In this document: positions 20,605-32,215 of the stretch, piece after piece
Layout: each line of letters opens with the position of its first letter
How positions within the stretch are numbered: position 1 is the stretch's first letter
Source of the DNA: Hypsibius dujardini
Taxonomy: Eukaryota; Tardigrada; Eutardigrada; Parachela; Hypsibiidae
Assembly: GCA_001579985.1 (NCBI GenBank)
Contig: LRSR01013271.1
Coordinates: 1 to 48,093, forward strand
Length of the DNA stretch: 48,093 nucleotides
Direction of reading: 5' to 3'
Notes under the pieces: model-generated
Told to the model about the DNA's origin: nothing
Database searches by the model: none
Seen by the model: only the letters and a program-made list of their open reading frames with translations
Made by a program: the position numbers and the translations under genes

Positions 20605-23570
20605 GGTGGAATCAATCACTTTCTTACCAATGCGCGGCAAAGGGCCGGCAGATATCCCAGCTAAAATATGAGGAACTTGAGGAGTCGAGTTTATCACGCA
20701 GTCTCATGGTGGCTTCCAGGTAGAGAAAGACCATCCATATGAGGACTGTCTGCACGCAGATGCCTCTTTCCACGCCTGAATGCATCATTAGCCTAAGAAA
20801 ATAACACAACACATAACGGGTCAGACAATAATCCATTTCAGACAAGAGGGAGAAAAAAATAGCCAGACAGCTAAAGTACGTACTGTATCCAGACATAGAG
20901 GCTTGCCAAGAAGAACATGGCCGTCGTCGGTAAGAACATATAAACCAGGATATCCGACGTCACCACCATACTGATGAAGAAGACAGTAAAGCCCTGTGAA
21001 GCAACAAAGGAAACCAACTCAATACTTGTAACTTGCCACGAACTTCCCTCCTTGATTGGTCGATTGCATTCGGCAATCCTTCAAGCGGTGCATATTACGT
21101 ACCACGCCTTGATATTTGTAGGCGTCAATGACACTCTGGATCATGAGCCAGCACGGGTACATATATTCCAGACGAAAGCCGGTGGCCAGGTCCAGGGTAA
21201 CGATGACAGACCAGATTGCGAGCAGCTTCACCGTCAAGAACATACTGCAATTGAAAGGAAACACAAAAGGATTAGCATAATAAGCAAAGCCGAGGTCTCA
21301 ACCATTTCTCAGGTAAGTTCATCGTTGCTCATAAAGAGCACAGGCGGACAAACAGAGAAAATAGACACACGATTATCAAGACAAAACTAGGTTCAGACAA
21401 AAAGGGACAGGCGTAGGCGGGGAAACAAAAAAGCACACAGACAAGGGAAGCGGACAAACAGATGAAATCGACAAGCAAACAGACAGGTGCTGAAAAGATC
21501 ACAAACACCCACAGAGCTCGCCCGAAAAGACACTCACATCACATCTACAATAGACAGGCAGAAAGATCGGCAGACAAAGAGGCATACATACAGAGAGAGA
21601 GAGACAGACACACAAATAGACAGATGTCCAGTAGGCAGACAGAAAAACAGGACCGGCAAACAGACAAGCACGGAGATCAGCAGACAAACAGGCAAACTGA
21701 TAGGCAAAGACAAGGAATCAGCCCAATCCAGAGCTCCGCACACTTTCTCCGGCTCTCTCCCTCCTTTCCTATAAATTCCCCCGAAAACCGATGTTCTTTC
21801 ATCCCTCTAAGCCGCTCTCCAAACTCGGCTGATGTCCATTCAGAACTCGTCAAGGTAGGCCAGAGCCGACAATCAAGGAACCAAACATACGCTTATCCGG
21901 CAACTTCATCCAGGCCGATTGCCTGTCAATATTCCTCGCAGGCAGGCAGGCAGACAGGTGGTCCGAGCTCTCTCCAGACAACAACCCCGAACATATTCCC
22001 CTCCACGTCACAGACACACACACACACAAGTAGTGCATCCAAGGGCTCCACAGTCCCGACCGACCGACCCCACAGCCATGGTGTGTGTGCGCGAGGGGAT
22101 CAACGCGAGCAGAGTGATTAGGGATAATCGATCGATTGTGAGAGCGCCCGGACGCAGACAACAGACAGCATCCTCGTGCCTCGCCACCAAGGCGCAGCAA
22201 GACCCCAGATCCGGTCCTCCGACCCATTTCACGACGTGCGGAACCAAAATGTGAGAGAAAGCACCCACAATGGCCCGAAATCATGGCGGTGATGGCGTGG
22301 GAAAAATGGGGAGAATTCGGGTTTGGACGTCCCGAACCGACTCCTTTCTAAGTCATCGTAGAAAATAAAAGTCCAAATTCTTCTCGCGGCAACCAATCCC
22401 GACACTTCTGCATAAAACTGAGCTGCATGGGAAAAATAGAGACGGTAGAACCCGAGCGGAATTCGCGAATATGCAGGGCAGAACACAAACGCGTTTCTGA
22501 TGATGACGTTTCTGTCGTGCCGATGCAAAATAATCCAACAAATACCTTCTCCTGCAGTAATTCCAGATTTCGAGATTCGTACGGATTCCGGATAAGCATT
22601 AAAACATCCAGGCGTTGAGAAGTAATACGGGAATGAGTGGTGAAACAGGTCGCGCCAAGGGCAAAAAAAGCAAGACAATTCCCTGTTGGTGACTTCCCTT
22701 CCAAGTCGACATAAACCACCAAATCCCACAAACAGCGACTTCCTCGGGCGATTTCCCAATAGTGTGATCATTGCAATCTCCGAAACAGCCAAGAGTAAAA
22801 GCTAAGAGAGAAGAAACTGATGAGGCGATCAGGATTCGGAAGAGCAGGGAATGCATGATGCGCTCAATGAACACCGCGATCTCATACTTGGGGAAAAACG
22901 GGTTATTATCCTCCCAGCCGATTTCTAGGGACCTCCACCGGGCTCCACAGATTCCCCAGTTCCTCGACTCCTTAAAAACAGGATAAAACTCCAGAGATTA
23001 ACACCCGAGGAAGAGGAAACAGTAGAGGTGAAGGGTCGATAACAACAGCGACGATTTCAGCGCTCCCAATGCGCTGCCTCCTTCCACGGCGAAATATCTC
23101 AACAAATCGGCGATATTCGGTCCGCCATCACTTCCAGCAATCAGCTGAATGTTTTTGCTATCCAAAAATCTCGAGTAGAATGGCGAAGAACACCACAGGG
23201 GACAACACCGACGTCCGCAGGAAGAGCAAGCAAGGTGCGGCTGCACTCAATGAGACCTGCCGTCTTCCCTGTCAGACGATTCCCTTTCGCGGTGAAAAAA
23301 CATTCCGATATCGGCCACATTCGCCTGGTCTTTGATGTCAAAAGTTAGCTGGATGCTTGAGCTGTCCGATAATAACGGTCGCAAAGGAGGAGAGAGCGCG
23401 AGAGGGGAATGCGAGCGTTGACGAGAAGACCTAGATGAGGGGAAGACAACCGAAAGAGGGCATTGTATATTGTTACCATACCTGACCGTGAACGATCCAT
23501 CGCCGTATTTCGTGCAGCGCTTCGGGAGTTTTCTGTTCTTATTCGCCAACTCCGGATTGCGGCGTTTCAT
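16966..23570 (-). CDS. MACO1: Macoilin (multi-pass ER membrane coiled-coil protein)
   Basis: Ten exons recovered: 23570-23482, 21244-21103, 20993-20884, 20792-20628, 20256-20190, 19596-19275, 18932-18642, 18420-17985, 17696-17522 and 17204-16966. The start MKRRN is the conserved macoilin N-terminus. Residues 1-191 hold the membrane part, with the conserved segments YMYPCWLMIQSV, ASLYVWIQ, ERGICVQT, DICRPFAAHC and GYPLVTFSFSVKSF. The C-terminal half is coiled coil: RLEGDMKRLRSDLQSSRQFE, ALTSLQDKNAHLENSL, KLKLDLFSALGEAKRQLEI and QQRDKDIVDLKAKI all match the animal family. Macoilin acts in the rough ER and nuclear envelope of neurons and affects excitability and locomotion in worms. Exons 5 and 6 do not join in phase (0 against 1). 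The conserved Arg/Lys/Gln-rich stretch expected between them is missing, and an assembly gap lies in that intron, so at least one exon is probably unsequenced. Confidence 0.93.
17290..17440. repeat. GACA arrays in macoilin intron 9
   Basis: GACA units with a triplicated CATACACAGACAGACAAA element near 17350-17405. Intron 8, on the other side of exon 9, carries the complementary TCTG motif. Confidence 0.88.
17790..17948. repeat. TCTTG pentanucleotide and TCTG arrays in macoilin intron 8
   Basis: About eight perfect TCTTG units (roughly 17798-17838) run directly into perfect TCTG units (to about 17872), then degenerate. One unit type changes into the other at a single point. Confidence 0.92.
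18490..18630. repeat. GACA array in macoilin intron 7
   Basis: Interrupted GACA/CAGG units that become pure GACA at about 18596-18624, close to the donor of exon 7 on the minus strand. Confidence 0.85.
19675..19965. repeat. Degenerate GACA array in the macoilin intron with the gap
   Basis: Diffuse GACA units lie between exon 6 and the assembly gap. Such repeats plausibly caused the assembly to break at 20035. Confidence 0.8.
20035..20055. other. Assembly gap (21 Ns)
   Basis: Twenty-one consecutive undetermined bases. The true gap size is unknown. It lies in a macoilin intron flanked by tetranucleotide repeats, at the place where a conserved exon is expected. Confidence 0.98.
20400..20612. 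repeat. GACA array in macoilin intron 4
   Basis: GACA units, pure at about 20571-20604, a short way from the donor of exon 4. An embedded element with CATAGAAGCAGNCAGA occurs twice near 20520 and 20550. Confidence 0.88.
21245..23481. other. Long first intron of macoilin with coding-like minus-strand stretches
   Basis: The 2.2-kb intron contains degenerate GACA repeats at about 21460-21715 and a CA run near 22010-22027. Its minus strand is unusually open: frames run 22874-22599, 22792-22229, 22731-22348 and 23246-22998. Two segments, near 23175-23100 and 23380-23300, share a codon-register pattern (DS..IQL, N.AD, F..E). I cannot join these into a gene, so they are described as unexplained. 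Confidence 0.5.
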
Positions 23571-25121
23571 ATTTTTCAAAAACATCTGGATGAACTTTGG
23601 AGTAGAATTGTTGTTGGAGAGGAAGGATGTGAAGATACCAGCAGTGGCAGCCACAGGAGAGGATCCTTTTCTCGCCAGTGTTGTGCTTGTGCTGCTTGCG
23701 TTTTGTTGTTGGGCCAAAAATACACTGCTACGACTGCTGCTGCAGAGCACGGCGGCGACGGCGAAGCGACGAAAGCGAGCCAGCGCACCGTTTGTGTGTG
23801 TGTGCGCGAAAGAGAGACAAGAGAGGGAAAGCGGAGAGAGGGTAAATGTGACGTCACAGCCACACAGTTTTCAAACTCTGCGGGCTGATTGGTTTGCTGT
23901 ACCACAGACTGTAGGCGTGAAAGGAGCCCGGTGGAGATTTACTGCAGATTGTATCAATGCAAATGGGGCCTTGGCAACTCCTTGCCCCCCTGAGTCCGGG
24001 GGAACGGTCTCTCCGGAGAACGGAATGATGAATGGCTCTCGAAATGGCCTTTGACGAAGAGAAAACAGACGGCCATAAACGAATTCTTTTCAGGAAGGCA
24101 ACGGCCAAATGCGGAAGTTCTTCTACGGAACAGATCCAGTCGAAACGAAATCGCATTTTCCCGTTAAAAATCAATCAATCGATCTTCATTCAGACTTAGT
24201 CTTGCATCGCAATCGGACAATCAATGCTAAAGACCTGTGTGCCTTGTTTGTGCATTTTCAGACAAAAACAATCTGTAAGGGAACTTGACAATATTTAATC
24301 GCAATCGAGAATAAAAATGGTTTCAAAGACAGAGCAGTCAAGGTCAAATCAGATATATTGCTCAATCAATCCCTATTTTGATTATTCCCTACATGCTGAA
24401 GGTCGCCCGCTCGGAATCCGCCGCATTGCACCGCAAATCAAATCCATTCGCCGATATGAATTTCTATGGATTGGTCTTAAGTGGAGCGTTTTGAATTTTA
24501 TGAATGATCGTAGCGTGGCAAAGTTTCGGAGCAATGAACGTTGCTGAGGCCAGGAACCGGCCTGTTTACCAATTCGATACATAGAAGATTTGATTGATGG
24601 ATCGGTTGATTGGCGAGAATTATAGAATTTTGATGCATTGGTGGTTTAGATGGGTTAATTGATTGATTGATTGACCGAATTCATTTTCATTGATTATCTG
24701 AATGCCACCATATAAGGGTCTGAGGCCTGAAGTCTAACTTGAGGAAATAAACTGCTTCATCTCGCAGATGTATTTTTTTATGCCGAAATGAGTACGAAAT
24801 TTCACAGCAATCTTGACAAGAATTACGTATAAATATGGGAAAATAAAATGTCATTCAGCAGACTATATCGTCCCACTCAGGAGCTGGTGCAGAAGAGCTG
24901 GTGTACACGAAAATGGGTTCCTTCAGAAGGGTGGGTGATGCACACAGCTACAGCAGAAAGATTATATTGTCTAGTGAAGAGTTAAAATGCAGAAGTTCTC
25001 GGGGTGTAGCGCAGAAGCAAGCAATTAAGGCCACTTCCGGTCGTTATATCGTTATATACAGCGCCGTAAGAGTCCGCCTCCAGATGGCACTGCTTGATTT
25101 TTTCCGTCCAAACGAACGGCC
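23571..25121. other. Spacer between macoilin start and PDZ-LIM gene end
   Basis: No gene is recognised. It includes the macoilin promoter region and, towards 24600-24690, TTGATTGATTGAT repeats. The plus-strand frame at 23470-24054 is an antisense shadow of macoilin exon 1 and its leader. Confidence 0.5.
23849..23856. promoter_or_regulatory. CRE-like palindrome upstream of macoilin
   Basis: A full TGACGTCA site, the consensus for CREB/ATF factors, lies about 280 bases upstream of the macoilin ATG. Position suits a promoter element, but the site is short and use is untested. Confidence 0.4.
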
Positions 25122-26398
25122 TTATCGGTTGTAGACGGTTTGAGATTGATAGTTATCGTATCCGGGTCTGGAAGGGAGTAGGAAAACGATTTAAAAGAGA
25201 GAAAAAAACAACAATAAAAGTAAACAGTGTTTATCTTTACCTTGTCAGCTGTTTGGCGTGTTGTTCGCTACAATTACAGTAAAACAGTTCAGCAACATAA
25301 CGGCGAGAGTCTTGATATCGAGACATGGTATGGCCTGGAGGACCCGGTTCGCTTACCAGTAAAGTTGATCCTCCACGATGAAGTGACCTGGGAATAAAAA
25401 TGTTAGACCGGCTGTAGGCGCCACCGCCTTTTTTAAATCAATTAGTAGACTATTTTACCGATCGTTTTCAGCGGGATTCCACATCGAGCGCACTTGTAGC
25501 AGGACACACACATCGGCTGTCCGCGAACCCGTACGAAAACGCCACTGCAAAAATACACATTGGAAATGTCAAACATTGGTCAATTTTTGTGGTATGGTGA
25601 TTTTTTTCTCCGTGTCGTTTGGCTGTCAGTGTAAGTGTTTTGCCTAATGGTGCCTGAGCTCGAGTTTGTCTCTCTGGATGTGCCTGTTTCTGGTGCTTCT
25701 ACAGCACATTGTCTGTTTCTGTGTGTGTCTGTCTGTCTCTGTGTCTATGTCTGTGTCTGTGTTTGAAATATTTTTGAGTGACTATTTTTGTCCAAATCTT
25801 TGTCAACGAAAACCTGATCATTTTGGTTTGACTTTTTCACGGGCTACGGCTTTTCTTCTAGTGACTACATTATCCATGATTTTCACCCTATATTCTCGTA
25901 GAATGTGGGATAATAAAAAAATTAAGTCACTTACACGATGCCTGATTGGCATGCGGCACACTTGGGAACCTGATTAGTGGGCTGCTGGTAGTGTTCAGCA
26001 CCCATGGTCTGTGGAGCTCGCACAGAGCGAACTGCCGATCCACCACCACTGTTCTGAGACTGATAACCTCCGTTGGGCTGGTACGACGATCCCTGACCAG
26101 GATTCTGGGCTGACTGTCCGAAGCTTCCGCCGAAATCGCCATACTGATCGACTTGTTGAACTGCCTGCTGGGTGGCGCTCAGAGTTCCTGACCCTCCACT
26201 ATATGGAGAATATGGAGTTGGCGATTTGCCCATTGACTCCGCAAAGAGTTCTCGGTATTTTGCATGCCTGTGTTAGACGTGCGAATTGATAAAGGTGCGG
26301 TTATGGTAAGAATAATCGTGCTGGTAAAAAATTAAGAATTAAAGCAAAGCTTCAGCAGGAAATAGACAGGCATGTAGATTAATGGATGAAAAACAATC

Positions 26399-26453
<55 letters not shown>

Positions 26454-28363
26454 TAGATACACCGAATGACAGTTGAGCCATCGGTTGCAGTTATTTCCTG
26501 GATTGTCTGGCATGTTGTCATTCATATATAAAGACATACCGGTTGAGGCCACCAAGAAGTGCCGTTGATTGCTTGTTAAAAGCGTCACTCGCGTTGTCCT
26601 GTGAATATAATCCCATGGGTGAGTTGTACGGATTATGAGTGATCGGCGGCGATCCCGCATGTCCTACTCCACGCCCTGCGCCATTGAAAGGCTGCGCACT
26701 GCGGTTATGGCTAGTTCCAGCATAATTAAAATCCTGTTTGTTGGCAGCCAGTGAATGCTGGACAAATGAGTCTTGCGGCTGACTATAGTTGGTGTTACTC
26801 CCGTAGGATGGAGCCGATCCGCCCATGTACTTGCTGTCGAATGGCAAGGCGGATGAAATCGCCGAGGCGGCCTGGTTTCGCTGGTTCAAGGGTGCCGGTT
26901 GAGCCTGTGGGAGATCTGCTCCTGCCGATCGTCCAATCTCCCACATCCTCGTTCCTCCCCTGTATTTTTATAAGTTTTTCAGAGGATATTGCTGTCAGAC
27001 ATAAACATAACTACAGCACATAAGCATGAAGATCCAAGCGCAGGCACAGACACATACAAAGACACAAACACAGATACAGGCACAAACACAGACACAGACA
27101 CAAACACAGACACAGACACAGACACAACAGATACAGACACAAATTTCTAGGGATTCAGTACCGCTGGATGGTGAGGACCAGGTATTCGATACATTGTCGA
27201 ATGACTTGCTGAGCTTCCGGGTGGGTCCAGTTTATTGCTGCAAAAACAGGGGCATTCCCCATTACTGCAACGTTAAATAATTACCAAGAGCATGTCTTTG
27301 ACGCATCATCAAATGGGGCGACATATCCATTCGGCACGCAGACGTTCACGCAGCATGACGAACCGATCTGAGTATGCGCACTTCGAAAAGGAGGTCAAAG
27401 TGGCAGAATATCCCGGCTATTTTGGGTACCTGGGTTGGGAGGGTCGCCAACAGCGGTGATGACGTCACCGGGTTGTAATCCCACCTGAACATAAAACAAG
27501 CGTGTCGTATAATAATAGCCTTATCAGCCCTATAAAAGTAAATGAAAATAAGAGATTACTATGAACATAGTCATTCAGGCAAAATCCACCCATCCTCAAT
27601 TCTCAAGTACAGAATGTCCGCACGGAGATTAGTAAAAATCACGCCTTACCTCATCCGCTAATGATCCTGGGGTCACCTGAATAAGATTTTTGATGAATCG
27701 TAAATAATAATCTTGATTTTTTCGTCTTACAGAAATAGTAAAACAAATAAACATAATAACATCACAATAATATTAACTAGGACAGCTCAAATTGTTCGAC
27801 CAAGAAAAAAATCCAGAAAGTATGTAAAATAAATTATTGTTTTTATGGTTAAACTTAACCTTTCAATATATACATACAAAAAAAATGAAAGAATATGTTA
27901 CTAAGAGGATATATTTGTTTTCCTCCGTCCATGATTTTTAAGTGTATTTGTTATTGTTATTATGTTTTATTATATATATTAAAGAATAATGAAGCTACTA
28001 ACTGGACAGCTTATTTATTAAAATGTTTTACGCGAACCGTAATCCTTCGAAAGAGGTCGACTTACAGACTGAACCGAAAGAGGCACGTTACTGAAGTCCG
28101 CACCGCCTGAAAAATATCAGAGAAATTGATAAGCGACGGCGCGACTTGTAAAATTAACTAATCATGCCAAAACATGTCTGATAATGATATGAGAAATGAA
28201 ATAACCCGATGATAATATTTTAGAAGTTTCTCTACGAAAGGATGATTTTAAAGTTGTCTCACACACACGAACCTTGCATCCGGAAGCCCCACGGGATGCT
28301 GGGGTGGTCGCGCTGCATGCGCACGGTCAGTTTGAAGCATCCCTGCGGCATATGATGCGCCAT
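25122..28363 (-). CDS. PDZ-LIM protein, ALP/Enigma (Zasp-like) family
   Basis: Eleven exons, 410 residues: 28363-28273, 28106-28066, 27676-27650, 27484-27430, 27237-27162, 26959-26540, 26267-25935, 25544-25459, 25387-25357, 25267-25241 and 25167-25122. All phases agree. Residues about 8-97 are a PDZ domain with the PWGF carboxylate-binding loop at 24-27, then GGADFSNVPL, VTPGSLADE and VGLQPGDVI. Residues 208-216, YNSPMGLYS, are the Zasp motif that helps bind alpha-actinin. The middle is Gln/Ser/Asn/Gly-rich and disordered. Residues 340-390 are one LIM domain with ligands C340, C343, C360, C363, C366, C369, C387 and H390. A PDZ plus ZM plus a single LIM is the ALP/PDLIM layout; these proteins sit at Z-discs or dense bodies and stress fibres. 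The usual histidine of the first zinc site is replaced by C360. Three exons are only 27, 27 and 31 bases. Confidence 0.93.
26400..26456. repeat. Pure GACA array in PDZ-LIM intron 6
   Basis: About thirteen uninterrupted GACA units. It is one of the cleanest arrays in the window and hence probably polymorphic. Confidence 0.93.
27035..27145. repeat. CACAGA-type repeat in PDZ-LIM intron 5
   Basis: Hexanucleotide CACAGA/CACAAA units. It is the reverse complement of the TGTGTC array upstream of the same gene (29380-29860). Confidence 0.85.
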
Positions 28364-29707
28364 AGTGGACAATCAGAGTGACGGTAGATGTCTTAGAGCT
28401 AACACCTAATACACCTTGAGGATTAAAGAAAGGGTTCTTCGTCCTCCCTGAAAGCTGCTGACAAGGCACAGACACCACACAGACACGTACCACGCCACCC
28501 CAAACACTGAGAGCCGCGACAGACGGAACCTACAGCCCTTCTTATCACACACACAGTGGTAAACCGTCCCTCGTGCGTTCTTTCAGCTTCCACTACTCTA
28601 TTCTCTCTCTCACTGCTTTATCTCAGCGTTGGAAGAACTCTCCGTCACGAACGACTGCAACAGTGTCGCTGCTTCTGTCTCTCTTCCGCTCGCGGTACTC
28701 TAGTTAAAGTTTAAGTTTAGAAGGCACAAATTCCATGAGATCTTCTGCCTGTCTCTCTCTCTCGCCTTCGACTCGCTTTCAGACGGAAGCAGAAAAAGAA
28801 AGAGTGAGGATGGGTGACTGTTCCAGGCAAATGACGTGCCGGCGGAAAGAGCCTTCCTGATTACGTTTGGGAGATTGCTCTCCGTCGATCCATGTGGTCC
28901 GTCCGTCGTCTGGTGTGTGTGTGGCGGGATGGAGAGGCGAGGCCTCGATCGAAAGAAGACACGATGTGTAATGAGGATTTAGGGGGAACCTACGCATCGT
29001 GTCTGCCGCTTTTGCTGCGCATTTATATCTGAATGTATGTGTGTGTATACTTTAGGAGGAACGCGCGCGGTTGATGTTTATGGGAAACATGAAACTATTT
29101 TGGCTGAATGGAGCGAGCGGAGAGACAGAGGCAGACAAATGCCATGACTGTGAGTCATGTTCGCGGTAAAAACTCTACGCGTAGAAGTTGGCGGGTCACG
29201 TTAACTCTTCATGAATCTCGCCGCTGAGGGGGGGGGTCTAGCGGATGTCGTGGAGGTCAGGTCGACGTGATGTTGTGGCAGTGTGGTCCGTTCATGTTGG
29301 GGAGCCCTCTAAGGACACATTCGCAAAACAAAGATCGACAGACAGGCACAGTAAAGTATGGCGTACAGGTGTCCCTGTATATGTTCTGTCTGTGTCTGTG
29401 TCTATGTCGGTGTCTATGTCGATTTCTGTGTCTATGTCTGTTTTTGTGTTTGTGTCTGTGTCTTTGTCTTTGTTTGTGTCTGTGTCCGTGTCGGTGTCTA
29501 TGTCGATGTCTGTGTCTATGTCTGTTTTTGTGTTTGTGTCTGTGTCTTTGTCTTTGTCTTTGTTTGTGTCTGTGTCCGTGTCTTTGTCTTTGTCTTTGTT
29601 TGTGTCTGTGTCCGTGTCTGTTTCTTTGTATGTGTCTGTGTCTGTTTCTGTGTCTGTATTGTTTGTGTTTTTTTTTCGGTGTCTGTGTCAATGTCGGTGT
29701 ATGTGTT

Positions 29708-29739
<32 letters not shown>

Positions 29740-30159
29740 TGTCTGTATTGTTTGTGTTTTTTTCGGTGTCTGTGTCAATGTCGGTGTAGGTGTTTGCGTC
29801 TGCGTCTGCGTCTGCGTCTGTACCCGCGTATGTGTCTGCATCCTTATCTGCCCAGTTTCTCTTTCTGTTCCTTTGTCTTTGTGCGGATCTTTCCTTCTTT
29901 AAAAATATCCATTCAGGCAGAATGAAAAGGATTTTCAAGTTTCCAGGCCGGAATCGTTTGGAAGATGCTGAATTTGTCTGGTGAGCTGGATTATAGAGGG
30001 TAGGCCACGCCCTCATTTTGCTAGGGGTGGGCGGGGCTTTTCAGGTCAGGGGTTCAGTCGAAGTTGAGGTTTTTGTTTGTGTCAAAGCGCTTGCTTCTCT
30101 GGTCATCTTGAAATTAAGCCGCTCGTTGGTATTCTCCCGGCCTGACCGCCAGCAATAAA
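28364..30159. other. Divergent spacer between PDZ-LIM and calypso genes
   Basis: The two genes are head to head. Near 28540-28800 the sequence is CT-rich with TCTCTC runs, a plausible PDZ-LIM leader/promoter region. The centre is occupied by the TGTGTC repeat array. No other gene is seen. Confidence 0.55.
29380..29865. repeat. TGTGTC hexanucleotide array with an internal 89-bp duplication
   Basis: Units vary between TGTGTC, TATGTC, TTTGTC and, to the right, TGCGTC. A segment starting TGTATTGTTTGTG at 29655 recurs at 29744, including the same T-run and TCAATGTCGGTGTA, so an 89-bp block was duplicated. Frames through it stay open only because the unit is six bases long. Confidence 0.92.
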
Positions 30160-32155
30160 ATGGCTGGAAAAAAGCATCCCCTTTCACCGGAGCAGATGTT
30201 GGAGCATCACAAAGCCAAATACGGCCAGCAAATTTCCAAAACTCTCCTCGACATCAACGAATCCTTCTTCGAACTCGAATCAGACCCGGGATTATTCGAG
30301 CTACTCATCGGAGATCTCCGTAAGACCATCTTCCTTTCCGTTTCTTCCCTGGGAGATTATTATTTCTATATATTGAGCTGAATATTCCTGTTGGACTATT
30401 TGACAGCAAGAGTCGTTAATTGATTGGTTGATTATCACTCATTACGATGCCTGACTCTGCCGGCTGATTGAGACGTTGATTGATTGATTGATTATTACTT
30501 ATTATCACTTATTACGATGACTGACTCTGCCGGCTGATTGAGACGTTGATTGATTGATTGATTGATTATTTTTTATTACGATGACTGACTCTGCTGGTTG
30601 ATTGCTACGATGAGCGAGTTTCAAATGCTTTTTTCAGTCTTTCCAACTTGCAGGGAGGCAAATGTTATTAGTTTTGATATCTTGTCATTACCATCGATCG
30701 TGTCCCTTGCAGTTGGTCCGGATAAGGTGGACGTGACGGACTGCTACACCATGGAAGCTCCCTTCCGAAGCCACGCGGACGAGGACATCTTTGGCATCAT
30801 CTTCCTCTACAAGGTCAATAACGATAGGAATCAGCGGCGTTACGACAAAGATTTGCAGCAAAAGTTCGTCCGTGACGAGGCCATCGTTAACGGCATGTTT
30901 TTCCCGCATCAGGTTGGTCAGAATGACTCCAATCGATTGATTGCTTGATTCATTGATTTCATTGATTTGATTGATTGGTTGTAGTATTTACTAGTATTTA
31001 ACATACTGCAGCTCACTGAGTGTCCTTTAAATGACGTGTTTGCATTAAAAAAATTCTAATATTTAAAGTAGAAATCCTAATAATGTTTTATTTAAAATCG
31101 GACGACGCTGTTTTAGCCATTTGAAATATATTTAAAATATATTTAAATAACACTGAGCTCGCTCTCAGTTGATTCATCTATTTGTGCAGCTTACAATTAA
31201 TAATCCTTAAATTATTTTTATCTATCTAAAATGCCGTTGGAAATGAGTGAAGCGCACTCGTTTGTCTTCACAAATGTCCCTTAGTTTTTCGTTTCATTAA
31301 AATAGAATTTGTTTTAAAATAGAATTGTAAATTATTTTAATCTTACTTTCAATTAACGAAAAAGGGTTTTTAAGTCTTTTTTCAAAACTGTAATAAGTGT
31401 TCCGTTATTTAGAAATGCTCTGTACATTAGCGAAGGGAATTAAACGAACGAAATTAAAATGATATAAAAATTGCCAAAATTTAATCGTAATTTGTTGTTT
31501 ATGAGACCTAAAATTGAGGATATATAATATTAGAAAGTGGACAATGCCTGCGCCACGTACGCTGCCTTGGCGATCCTCCTCAACAGTCCCAATCTTCCGC
31601 TTGGCGAACGACTAACGGCATTCAAAGAATTCACAGCCAATATGAATCCCGAGGTTAGTCTTGTCACATATGTCATATCTACCAACGGAATTGCGTTCTT
31701 TTCTACCAGAACTGCCTTTTAACTGCCTGATTTACCTTGCAGGCCAAGGGTCTGGCCGTGGGGAATAGTGCAGACATGGCTGTCTTCCACAATCGCCGCG
31801 CATCGTATGTCTACCTCCTTCTCAATACCTATCAGGCCGAATTTGGTTGAATTGACTGTTTTTGTTCTTTATTCTTTATTTAGAGCTGCATCCAACTACT
31901 CAGCCTGTGTGAACGCTAAACTGACGTCCTCCAGTCGGCCCAGCGCCGGCTACGTTTGGAACGCATCAACTGTGGACGCCTTTCATTATGTCACGTACCT
32001 GGTGATTGACAATGTGCTTTTCGAATTAGACGGGCTCAAAGAGTACCCTATCTCACATGGTTAGTGACACTTAGTAACTCCAGATGCTTGTCTATCCCCT
32101 CCTTCACCCTCCTTCTGCCTGACTGTTCGGACTCTTATTTCATTTTCCTGTTTGA

Positions 32156-32215
<60 letters not shown>

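Noticed and set aside
23470-24054. A 194-codon plus-strand frame at the macoilin 5' end
   Set aside because: It is antisense to the conserved macoilin first exon and its leader and shows no domain.
26400-26456. Regular repeats that could suggest a CRISPR array, here and elsewhere
   Set aside because: The units are four bases long with no unique spacers, and the genome is eukaryotic.
29245-29925. Long overlapping frames on both strands rich in VSVS, CLCLC or QTQTQT
   Set aside because: All arise from the TGTGTC hexanucleotide array; no signal beyond the repeat supports a protein.
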